A DNA stretch of 6,596 nt from positions 1 through 6,596 of the forward strand of contig JAKQYG010000238.1 in the NCBI GenBank assembly GCA_023356515.1, read 5' to 3'. The DNA comes from Trichodesmium sp. MAG_R04 (GTDB lineage Bacteria > Cyanobacteriota > Cyanobacteriia > Cyanobacteriales > Microcoleaceae). The notes beneath the pieces were generated by a model. It saw nothing but the letters and a program-made list of their open reading frames with translations, was not told the origin of the DNA and made no database searches. The translations under genes were made by a program, and so were the position numbers. Shown in pieces: positions 1-5,079 of the stretch; positions within the stretch are counted from its first letter, which is position 1, and the number at the start of each line of letters is the position of its first letter.

Positions 1-123
1 ATTCTGGCAGCCATTTTCCATGAATTTTTGATCTCTTGAACCCCTATAGTTGTTAAACTACTTAAAACGGCTTTTATGAAGACTTTGCATTTTAACAAAA
101 GATGCCAAATGGGTTCTATAACA

Positions 124-136
124 GTTAATAATTAAC
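124..136. promoter_or_regulatory. 13-nt AT-rich perfect inverted repeat
   Basis: GTTAAT-A-ATTAAC is a perfect 6-bp inverted repeat around one central base. It lies just upstream of the open frame that leads into the 126-residue gene, so it could be an operator. In AT-rich DNA such a palindrome can arise by chance, and no promoter is clearly placed around it. Bases 1-123 show no gene or other structure that I can support. Confidence 0.2.
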
Positions 137-139
137 TAA

Positions 140-316
140 AAAATAAGGTCAATAGACTTCCCTTTTAAGGTTCGGGAAAAAATATTTGCCATTAGTACTT
201 CAGTTCCGGATAAATATGCTTTATTTTTAAATCAAAATATTGCTTTAAATTTACTATACAATGCAAATAATTATTCCCAAATTAAGATCAGAATATTTAT
301 AAATAAAAAAAAATGA
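140..316 (+). pseudogene. 5'-truncated remnant ORF overlapping the next gene by ATGA
   Basis: This frame is open from just after a TAA at 137-139 to a TGA at 314-316, about 58 codons. Its translation looks like real protein (for example FAISTSVPDKYALFLNQN followed by IALNLLYNANNYSQ). No ATG, GTG or TTG is available to start it, so it appears to be the 3' end of a gene that lost its beginning. Its TGA overlaps the ATG of the next gene as ATGA, the usual arrangement of translationally coupled genes, which argues that the frame was once translated. I do not recognise the family. A chance open frame in AT-rich DNA remains possible. Confidence 0.4.
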
Positions 317-693
317 GGCCAAAAATAAATAATATTATAGCCTGGGAACAAGCAGAACTACTAATGCAACCTGCTTTTATTAGAATACTAGATCATATTC
401 GGAAAAAACTCGAAAATTCTCCTTGGAAAGGTACTTATGAAGAAGTAAAAACACCAATTCCAGGTTATAGATTAGATCTAGAACATCAAGACCAAAAAGT
501 TAGTATTAATGTTTGGGAACTTTGCTATCAAGTTTGTTTTAGTAACTATTTTTCTACTCATTCTGCTGATGAAATAGTAGAAGTTGATATTGACATCAAC
601 CTACTTAATCAAGAAGGAAATGTTAATTGGGAGCTTCTTGATAAAAAGGCTCTGAAAGTAGTAGAAAATATGATAGCAGATTTACCGTCATAA
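313..693 (+). CDS. Hypothetical 126-aa protein, possible partner of the DGR target
   Basis: This is a small soluble-looking protein of unknown function with no signal peptide and no membrane segment. The N-terminal third looks helical (AWEQAELLMQPAF, then a basic helix up to residue 40). A central part holds TPIPGYRLDL and INVWELCYQVCF, and the C-terminus is acidic (EVDIDINLL) and ends in a helix. The ATG at 313 is the first start after an in-frame TAA at 304-306. No Shine-Dalgarno is visible, but the ATGA overlap with the upstream remnant suggests coupling. A TATACAAT box at 255-262 could be a -10 element, with no convincing -35. The frame is intact and protein-like throughout, so I take it as real. 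It precedes the FGE-fold DGR target by 56 bases on the same strand, and a function linked to that target is inference only. Confidence 0.75.
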   Translation: MRPKINNIIAWEQAELLMQPAFIRILDHIRKKLENSPWKGTYEEVKTPIPGYRLDLEHQDQKVSINVWELCYQVCFSNYFSTHSADEIVEVDIDINLLNQEGNVNWELLDKKALKVVENMIADLPS

Positions 694-830
694 GTTATAA
701 GTTAACAATTATAGTATGATTAAAATATGTAAGAGACAATTTTTAAATTATGATACAATCAATTGACCTAGAACAGATTGCAGATGAAAGAGTGTGTAAA
801 ATAGTATAACTATTACTCCAACTAGAAAAA

Positions 831-870
831 GAAAACCAAAAGCTACGGGAAGAAAACCAAAAGCTACGGG
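831..870 (+). repeat. Tandem 21-nt repeat encoding a coiled-coil heptad
   Basis: GAAAACCAAAAGCTACGGG occurs at 831-849 and again at 852-870, an exact period of 21 bases. It encodes ENQKLRE followed by ENQKLRG, one coiled-coil heptad duplicated. The identity at DNA level points to recent slippage duplication. The coiled coil probably mediated oligomerisation of the FGE-fold protein. Confidence 0.85.
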
Positions 871-1589
871 GAGAATTATTTACTTTTGAAGTGTTAGAAG
901 TAAATAATTCTGGCACTATTATTAATTGTAACAAGAAAAGTGCTAGACAAAAAATAGAAGACTTGGGCAATGGAATTAAATTGGAAATGATTTATATTCC
1001 TGGGGGAAGCTTCATTATGGGGTCACCTCAAAATGAAGCATTCGAAGGAGATAGGAAAGCTCTGCAACATGAAGTAACTCTCCCACCTTTTTATATGAGT
1101 AAATACCCCATAACTCAAGACCAATATCAAGCAATTACGAGTAGTAATCCTTCACATTTTAGAGGAAGAAACCGTCCTGTAGAATTTGAGATTTCTACAT
1201 CTTTCCCATTTAATAAAGTAATTCGGGATGATGCCACAAAATTTTGTCAAAAGTTATCTGGAAAAACAGGTAAAAAATATAGTTTACCGAGTGAGAGTCA
1301 GTGGGAATATGCTTGTCGCGCAGGAACAACTACACCTTTCTATTTTGGAGAAACTATAACATCTGAATTAGTTAACTTTGATGGCGAGTGTCCTTACGGC
1401 AATGCTTCTCAAGGAGAATATAGAAGAGAAACAACAGATGTGGGTATTTTTCCACCCAATGCCTTTGGTCTATATGATATGCACGGTAATATCTAGGAAT
1501 TGTGTGCTGATGAATGGCATGACAACTATGAAAATGCCCCTACAGATGGTAGCATTTGGCTAGATGGAATAGAAGAACGTTCACCAATG

Positions 1590-1700
1590 CGTGGCGGTTC
1601 CTTCAACGACTACCCTCAATACTGCCGTTCCGCACATCGCTACGACCCCATTGATAACCGTCACGGCCGCCTCAGCCTTGTTGGTTTTCGTGTAGTGTGT
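1590..1700 (+). other. Putative DGR variable region (VR), remote target without a template in the window
   Basis: This is the C-terminal ligand-binding segment of the FGE fold, from RGGSF to GFRVVC. Between codons 1602-1604 and 1689-1691, 28 of 30 codons end in C or T. Sites that are usually asparagine in cyanobacterial DGR templates read TTC, GAC, TAC, CAT, CCC, CAC, GGC, CTC, AGC and CTT, that is AAC or AAT codons changed at positions 1 and 2 only. Fixed blocks lie between them: TGCCGTTCCGCA and GGTTTTCGTGTAGTGTGT, the latter resembling the initiation-of-mutagenic-homology end. The segment is clearly GC-richer than its surroundings. No second copy exists in the window, so the template and reverse transcriptase must lie elsewhere. 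The family knowledge used is that DGRs copy a template with A-to-N errors into CLec-fold or FGE-fold target genes. Confidence 0.75.
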
Positions 1701-1705
1701 TCTGT

Positions 1706-1730
1706 TGAGAGATTCTCTTAGCCCTTTTTT
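1706..1730 (+). terminator. Short hairpin plus T-run after the variable region
   Basis: TGAGAG (1706-1711) pairs with CTCTTA (1715-1720) around an ATT loop, with one G-U pair. GCCC and six T follow (1725-1730). The stem is short, so termination would be weak. It also sits where some DGRs carry a hairpin just downstream of the VR that aids retrohoming, an alternative reading I cannot separate from termination. Confidence 0.35.
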
Positions 1731-1770
1731 CTCTTCTCCTTTGGCCTTTTATACGAATTTAATGTATCCC

Positions 1771-1900
1771 CTCAATAATTCGGAGTAGGCAATGATACAG
1801 CTAACCATGACCAACCGAAGGAATTCAGAGGGGACTAAGCTCTAATTTCGACCGTGGAGGGGGAGTAGCTAGGGACACCCTTATCCAACGTACCTACAGT
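1771..1900. other. GC-richer structured non-coding island, possible group II intron or mobile-element fragment
   Basis: About 48% GC by hand count in clearly AT-richer flanks, and no protein-like frame. Two imperfect hairpins can be drawn: GAATTCAGAG (1821-1830) with CTCTAATTTC (1840-1849), 8 of 10 pairs; and GTGGA (1854-1858) with TCCAAC (1884-1889), with GGG over CCC inside. Purine-rich motifs such as GGAGTAGGC, CTAACCATGACC and GGGGGAGTAGCTAGGGACA recall domain I of bacterial group II introns, but I see no domain V, no GTGCG-type 5' end and no intron-encoded protein. A transposon-end RNA is the other option. The identity is uncertain; the compositional break itself is clear. Confidence 0.3.
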
Positions 1901-2120
1901 CAGAAGAATAATTGATATTATAGCAATGAGCACTCACATCTTTACATATTACTATCGCATTTAAGTGTAGTACAATTTTACGCTACTATCTACCAATACT
2001 TTCAAATATATTACATTAGTAGCAACTTGTACCATGTAAATATACCAGCGCACGTTGCTATAACTTACAATGCAGAATGCAAAGAAGGTTATTACCTTTG
2101 TTTGTGTTAATTAGTTAATT

Positions 2121-2210
2121 ACTGAAGTGTCGCCTAGGTATGGTATTAATGTATGGGAATTAGTATTAAATACGACATCCCTAGAAGTTAATCATTTCAA
2201 TATAAGATAA
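2121..2210 (+). pseudogene. Possible degenerate fragment of a second copy of the 126-aa gene
   Basis: The frame from 2121 reads TEVSPRYGINVWELVLNT and later LEVNHFNI, then stops at TAA 2208-2210. GINVWEL corresponds to SINVWEL of the protein encoded at 313-693, and 16 of 17 bases match (2143-2159 against 503-519) in the same reading frame. Upstream EV..P.Y and downstream EVN loosely follow the same order with deletions. The match is short, so chance in AT-rich DNA is not excluded. If real, the DGR target is flanked on both sides by copies of this small gene. Confidence 0.3.
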
Positions 2211-2254
2211 CTAGACAGTGCAAAGTTCTCCCAAGAACTATTGCTAGCTAAGGC

Positions 2255-2321
2255 TTACAGCTATCTTAATGTGAAAAACTCTAAAAATTGAACTATAGGT
2301 GTTTTAAGATAGCCCCTGTAA
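2255..2321. repeat. 15-bp imperfect inverted repeat (stem-loop or MITE-like remnant)
   Basis: TTACAGCTATCTTAA (2255-2269) is mirrored by TTAAGATAG-CCC-CTGTAA (2304-2321). All 15 bases pair if the extra CCC (2313-2315) is bulged out, and the inner 10 bp (2260-2269 with 2304-2313) are perfect without a bulge. The loop is 34 bases. No T-run follows on the + strand and no clear target-site duplication flanks it. An internally deleted insertion sequence or a structured RNA element are both possible. Confidence 0.5.
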
Positions 2322-2470
2322 TACTTTCAGTCTTTAAAGCCAATGATTTTTAGGAAAAATTTAGCAGAACTTTGTACTCTCCAGTAAGATAAGCAGCATA
2401 ATTTAAGTTAATAAAATTGGTATGAATTGGCTAAATGTATTTGATTTCTAGAGAAATTATTTGAGAAAAA

Positions 2471-2482
2471 ACAAATATTTGT
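2471..2482. promoter_or_regulatory. 12-bp palindrome upstream of ygfZ
   Basis: ACAAATATTTGT is a perfect 12-bp palindrome whose last base lies 30 bases before the ygfZ start codon, a position suited to a dimeric repressor or to overlap with the promoter. No clear -35/-10 pair is visible, and the high A+T makes a chance palindrome plausible. Confidence 0.25.
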
Positions 2483-2512
2483 ACAAAGAAAAATCAAGAT
2501 TAAATTAAAACG

Positions 2513-3562
2513 ATGAACCAGAAATTACAAAATATTCAAATATCTAATGGAGCAACTTTGGAAAACTCCATTCCCATTAGTTTTGGTAACGATACTCAAG
2601 CAATAGAAGCAACAAAAAAGGGAGTAGCTCTATGCGATCGCTCACATTGGGGACTAATCCAAATTTCTGACGATGATCGTCTACGGTTTCTCCATAACCA
2701 AAGCACTAATAACTTCAATATTTTACAACCAGGACAAGGTTGTGAGACAGTTTTCGTCACACCTACTGCTCGCACCATTGACTTAGCGACAGCTTACGTT
2801 ACAGAAAGTGCCATTTTTTTACTTGTCTCTCCCACCCGTTGTCAAAAGTTAGTAGAATGGTTTGACCGTTATCTCTTCCCGATGGATAAGGTAGAAGTAA
2901 AAGATATCAGTAGTGAATACTCTATATTTAGTCTCATCGGAATAGAGAGCAAAAACTTGATAGCAAAATTAGCAGCTACAACTCCCTCAAATGTACCCCA
3001 TGCTAGTCATCAGTTAATAAGTCTGAAAAATTTACAAGTTAGGGTTGCTGTCGGCAGTGGGTTAACAACAGAGGGATACACCTTAATAATACCCGTGAAT
3101 AATGCTGCTGAAGTTTGGCAAATGTTGGTAGAAGCAGGAGCAGTACCAATAGGCGATCGCTCGTGGCAACAACTGAGAATACAACAAGGTCGTCCCGCAC
3201 CAGACTATGAACTTACAGATGACTACAACCCTTTGGAAGCAGGCTTATGGAATACCATTTCCTTTGAAAAAGGTTGTTATATTGGTCAAGAAACCATTGC
3301 CCGTTTAAACACATATAAAGGTGTTAAACAAAGACTTTGGGGAGTGCGTTTAAATGGGAAAGCAGAATTAGGAAATGTAGTAAAAATTGGGGATAAAAAA
3401 GTTGGGAAATTGACAAGTTGCACAGAAACTAATGATGGTTATTTTGGTTTAGTTTATATTAGGACAAAAGCAGGAGGAGTAGGTTTAAAAGTGCAAGTGG
3501 GAGAGATAGAAGGAGAAGTAGTTGAAGTACCTTTTCTGACACATCAATATATTGATAGTTAG
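2513..3562 (+). CDS. ygfZ: YgfZ/GcvT-family folate-binding protein, Fe-S cluster and tRNA-modification maintenance
   Basis: YgfZ proteins are cytosolic, bind tetrahydrofolate and keep certain Fe-S enzymes active, including the tRNA methylthiotransferase MiaB in E. coli. They share the fold of the glycine-cleavage T protein. The 349-residue product shows a GcvT-like N-terminal part (CDRSHWGLIQISDDDRLRFL, 41-60, then HNQSTNN), RIQQGRPAP-DYELTDDYNPLEAGLW (222-246) and the diagnostic KGCYIGQE (253-260), whose Cys is essential in E. coli YgfZ, followed by a C-terminal barrel-like region (about 275-345). Length fits the cyanobacterial members. The ATG at 2513 is preceded by no Shine-Dalgarno, as is common in cyanobacteria; the next in-frame ATG would cut into the domain. 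The gene stands alone and converges on yidD. Two HIP1 octamers lie inside it. GcvT itself is unlikely because KGCYxGQE is the YgfZ signature. Confidence 0.92.
   Translation: MNQKLQNIQISNGATLENSIPISFGNDTQAIEATKKGVALCDRSHWGLIQISDDDRLRFLHNQSTNNFNILQPGQGCETVFVTPTARTIDLATAYVTESAIFLLVSPTRCQKLVEWFDRYLFPMDKVEVKDISSEYSIFSLIGIESKNLIAKLAATTPSNVPHASHQLISLKNLQVRVAVGSGLTTEGYTLIIPVNNAAEVWQMLVEAGAVPIGDRSWQQLRIQQGRPAPDYELTDDYNPLEAGLWNTISFEKGCYIGQETIARLNTYKGVKQRLWGVRLNGKAELGNVVKIGDKKVGKLTSCTETNDGYFGLVYIRTKAGGVGLKVQVGEIEGEVVEVPFLTHQYIDS
2634..2641. repeat. HIP1 octamer
   Basis: Exact GCGATCGC, the highly iterated palindrome of cyanobacterial genomes, inside ygfZ. It supports the taxonomic call. Confidence 0.9.
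3153..3160. repeat. HIP1 octamer
   Basis: Second exact GCGATCGC in ygfZ, encoding part of GDRS. Confidence 0.9.
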
Positions 3563-3722
3563 GAGATTTTTGGCACAAATAATACAATAATTATCAAAAA
3601 CTTTTCTACTTTACTATTGAGCAAATGTATAAAATCTTATTGCTCACCTAAAGTAGTTTAAATGTTTAGTAGCTTATATTACAATACGGTTCAGATAAGA
3701 CGAAAACTTCCATGATATAGAA

Positions 3723-3740
3723 CCTATTAAATAGGCTTTT
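3723..3740 (+). terminator. Weak hairpin with T-run between convergent ygfZ and yidD
   Basis: CCTAT (3723-3727) pairs with ATAGG (3731-3735) around TAA, followed by CTTTT. It lies 160 bases after the ygfZ stop and 50 bases beyond the yidD stop in the convergent spacer. A 5-bp stem is marginal for intrinsic termination. Another 7-bp repeat in this spacer (TGAGCAA 3618-3624 with TTGCTCA 3640-3646) has a 15-base loop and no T-run. Confidence 0.25.
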
Positions 3741-3790
3741 CAGACTACAGAACTGCAAAAAAACCCTTAACTGAACTCTATTGGCTTATA

Positions 3791-4009
3791 TTATTTTTTA
3801 GGAGGTACTGGATCATAACCACCTGGGTTAAAAGGATGACAACGTAAAATTCGCATAATTGCCATTGAACTACCTTGAAAAATTCCAAATCTTTCTATAG
3901 CTTCCATCGCATATTCTGAACAAGTTGGTTGAAAACGACATGATGGAGGTAACATTGGTGAAATGAAAATTTTGTAACCTTTAATTAATCTAATTAATAA
4001 TACTTTCAT
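3791..4009 (-). CDS. yidD: Membrane protein insertion efficiency factor YidD
   Basis: YidD is a small peripheral protein of the cytoplasmic membrane that aids insertion of membrane proteins by the Sec/YidC machinery. The 72-residue product carries the whole family signature: an amphipathic N-terminus (MKVLLIRLIKGYKIFISP), LPPSCRFQPTCSEYA (20-34) and RCHPFNPGGYDPVP (56-69), with all three conserved Cys. I chose the ATG at 4009; the frame extends only two codons further, to a TTG at 4015, and M-K-x-L is the usual start. No Shine-Dalgarno is seen, and GGA sits too close to the ATG. In many bacteria yidD lies in rpmH-rnpA-yidD-yidC; here it stands alone, 138 bases after aspartoacylase, with its own upstream palindrome. 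Confidence 0.95.
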   Translation of the reverse strand: MKVLLIRLIKGYKIFISPMLPPSCRFQPTCSEYAMEAIERFGIFQGSSMAIMRILRCHPFNPGGYDPVPPKK

Positions 4010-4033
4010 ATCCAAATAAAAAGTCTAGCTAAA

Positions 4034-4047
4034 TTTTGTTAACAAAA
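4034..4047. promoter_or_regulatory. 14-bp perfect palindrome upstream of yidD
   Basis: TTTTGTTAACAAAA is a perfect palindrome 24 bases before the yidD ATG (minus strand). Position and symmetry suit a regulator-binding site overlapping the core promoter. No regulator can be named, and its A+T-rich content lowers its weight. Confidence 0.35.
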
Positions 4048-4056
4048 GATATCTCC

Positions 4057-4117
4057 GCTTAATGCTTAGAATCCTTGAAGAATTTACTCTTACTGAATTT
4101 ATTGCTTAATGCTTAAT
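4057..4117. repeat. Repeated heptamer GCTTAAT block
   Basis: GCTTAATGCTTA occurs at 4057-4068 and again at 4104-4115, where it extends to a perfect tandem GCTTAATGCTTAAT (4104-4117). The start-to-start distance is 47 bases. Cyanobacteria often carry short tandemly repeated heptamers in spacers. It lies between aspartoacylase and yidD and has no evident coding role. Confidence 0.45.
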
Positions 4118-4147
4118 ATTGATATATTATAACATAATACTCATTAT

Positions 4148-5029
4148 TTAAACTGTGATTTTCTCTTGTTTGGTTAAACACATAGCAATTCCTTTTTCAT
4201 AATAAGCTGCCTCATTAATAAAAACTGGCCATACAGGAGTTTCTTCTTGATAAGAAATTGTTTGATTATCAAAAGTTAAAAACATTGGCTCACCTGGACT
4301 TAATTTTTGATAATCTCTCCCTTGTAACTGGGGATGAATCATTGCTACTATTTCTCCATCCTCATTCTTAGGATAATCCACACATTTTAAATGTTTATAA
4401 ATGACAAGATCCCTATTTATAGGATGTAGCTTACCTTCATTAAAATGTTCAATAAAATCTAAACTTATCTGAACTAATTTTTCTGTTTTATAAAATAAAT
4501 CTGCCTGCAAAATTCCTTGAGCTATGGGACCTACTTCAATGGAAAAACCACCTTCACAAATAGAATTTATAAAAGAATTTTCTCTTTCTGGATTAAAACA
4601 ACTATAAACTTTTACATTGGGCTCAACTGAACTTAAATAAGCAGCAATTTTTAAGTTAAAGGGATAATAATTTACCAAAATAATTGTTAATCCCATGTTA
4701 GCAGTAGTACTATGCAAATCCAAGATAAAATCAAATTTAGGGTTTCCTTTTGGTCCTAGTATTTGATTAATCAATTTGGCTCTATTTTCTTCATAGTTAA
4801 GGTTTGTATTATTTTCTAAATCCTCCATTTTAAAACAACGATTTAAATCTGTATCAATGTATCTTTTTACTAATTCAAATCCTTGAGGATTAGCTAATAA
4901 TATTTTAGTATCAAAATTTTTTCTGTTAATCAAGTCTGGAAACTTTTCAAATTTTCTTATAAGGTATATTCCTGTAAATTCATTTCCATGTGTTCCTCCG
5001 ACAATTGCTAATTTATTAATTTTTTTCAT
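4148..5029 (-). CDS. Aspartoacylase (N-acyl-aspartate amidohydrolase), zinc enzyme
   Basis: Aspartoacylase hydrolyses N-acetyl-aspartate to aspartate and acetate; it belongs to the zinc carboxypeptidase-like AstE/AspA family and is cytosolic. The 293-residue protein resembles animal ASPA along its full length. Zinc ligands are His14 and Glu17 (GGTHGNE) and His106 (DLHSTT). Substrate-side elements are NPQ (47-49), DTDLNR (59-64), the catalytic Glu165 in IEVGP and the Tyr pair in NEAAYYEK (272-279). VDYPKNEDGEI and LSPGEPMF match the C-terminal domain that closes the active site. The ATG at 5029 gives the expected N-terminus; no Shine-Dalgarno is visible. It lies 50 bases after the VanY-like gene on the same strand, so cotranscription is possible. 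The physiological substrate in cyanobacteria is not evident; the annotation is by family. Confidence 0.92.
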   Translation of the reverse strand: MKKINKLAIVGGTHGNEFTGIYLIRKFEKFPDLINRKNFDTKILLANPQGFELVKRYIDTDLNRCFKMEDLENNTNLNYEENRAKLINQILGPKGNPKFDFILDLHSTTANMGLTIILVNYYPFNLKIAAYLSSVEPNVKVYSCFNPERENSFINSICEGGFSIEVGPIAQGILQADLFYKTEKLVQISLDFIEHFNEGKLHPINRDLVIYKHLKCVDYPKNEDGEIVAMIHPQLQGRDYQKLSPGEPMFLTFDNQTISYQEETPVWPVFINEAAYYEKGIAMCLTKQEKITV

Positions 5030-5079
5030 TATACTAAATTTTCATTATTTACCCATACTTAATTCTTTATTGTATCGAA

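Larger units (their letters stand above)
750..1721 (+). pseudogene. FGE-sulfatase (C-type-lectin fold) DGR target protein, interrupted by two in-frame stops
   Basis: One frame runs from ATG 750 to TAG 1719-1721 (323 codons) but is broken by TAA at 807-809 (codon 20) and TAG at 1494-1496 (codon 249). The order is a short N-terminus, a coiled coil (LEKENQKLREENQKLR, codons 25-40), then an FGE-type domain: PGGSFIMGSP (84-93), PPFYMSKYPIT (112-122), LPSESQWEYACRAGT (179-193), GLYDMHGN (240-247) and the terminal RGGSF...GFRVVC. The family's GNVWEWC motif reads GNI-stop-ELC, so both tryptophans are gone. The first stop fits CAA to TAA in KIVQLLLQ. Of the two active-site cysteines of true FGE, only one (codon 292) has a counterpart, so this is a binding scaffold rather than a sulfatase activator. 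The surviving fragment could start at GTG 891. Readthrough or sequencing error cannot be excluded, but two stops plus motif loss favour a pseudogene. Confidence 0.85.
1901..2512. other. Intergenic stretch with decayed sequence, no intact gene
   Basis: About 610 AT-rich bases with stops in all frames. Inside are the possible gene fragment at 2121-2210, a 6-bp perfect hairpin (AGTTCT at 2224-2229 with AGAACT at 2234-2239), the larger inverted repeat at 2255-2321 and the palindrome before ygfZ. A short frame around 2075-2113 reads MQRRLLPLFVLIS and then stops; it resembles the start of a signal peptide but leads nowhere. No tRNA, rRNA or CRISPR pattern is visible. Confidence 0.6.

Noticed and set aside
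1..21. Minus-strand gene starting at an ATG at 19-21 and leaving the left edge
   Set aside because: Only seven codons are visible, too few to support a gene.
743..970. Minus-strand open frame of 75 codons opposite the start of the FGE-fold gene
   Set aside because: It is antisense to the coiled-coil coding region, rich in Ser and Phe from the complement of A-rich codons, and shows no domain.
1378..1563. Plus-strand 61-codon frame across the 1494 stop
   Set aside because: It is the shifted frame of the FGE domain; the other frame carries all recognised motifs on both sides.
750..1721. Catalytic formylglycine-generating enzyme or sulfatase maturase
   Set aside because: Only one of the two active-site cysteines has a counterpart, no sulfatase is nearby, and the C-terminus has a DGR-type codon pattern.
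1722..2512. A DGR template repeat, RT or Avd gene downstream of the VR
   Set aside because: No second copy of the constant blocks TGCCGTTCCGC or GGTTTTCGTGT was found, and no frame resembles an RT or Avd.
2596..2778. Minus-strand 60-codon frame within ygfZ
   Set aside because: It is antisense to well-supported YgfZ coding sequence and lacks protein features.
3618..3646. 7-bp inverted repeat as the ygfZ terminator
   Set aside because: It has a 15-base loop and no T-run on either side.
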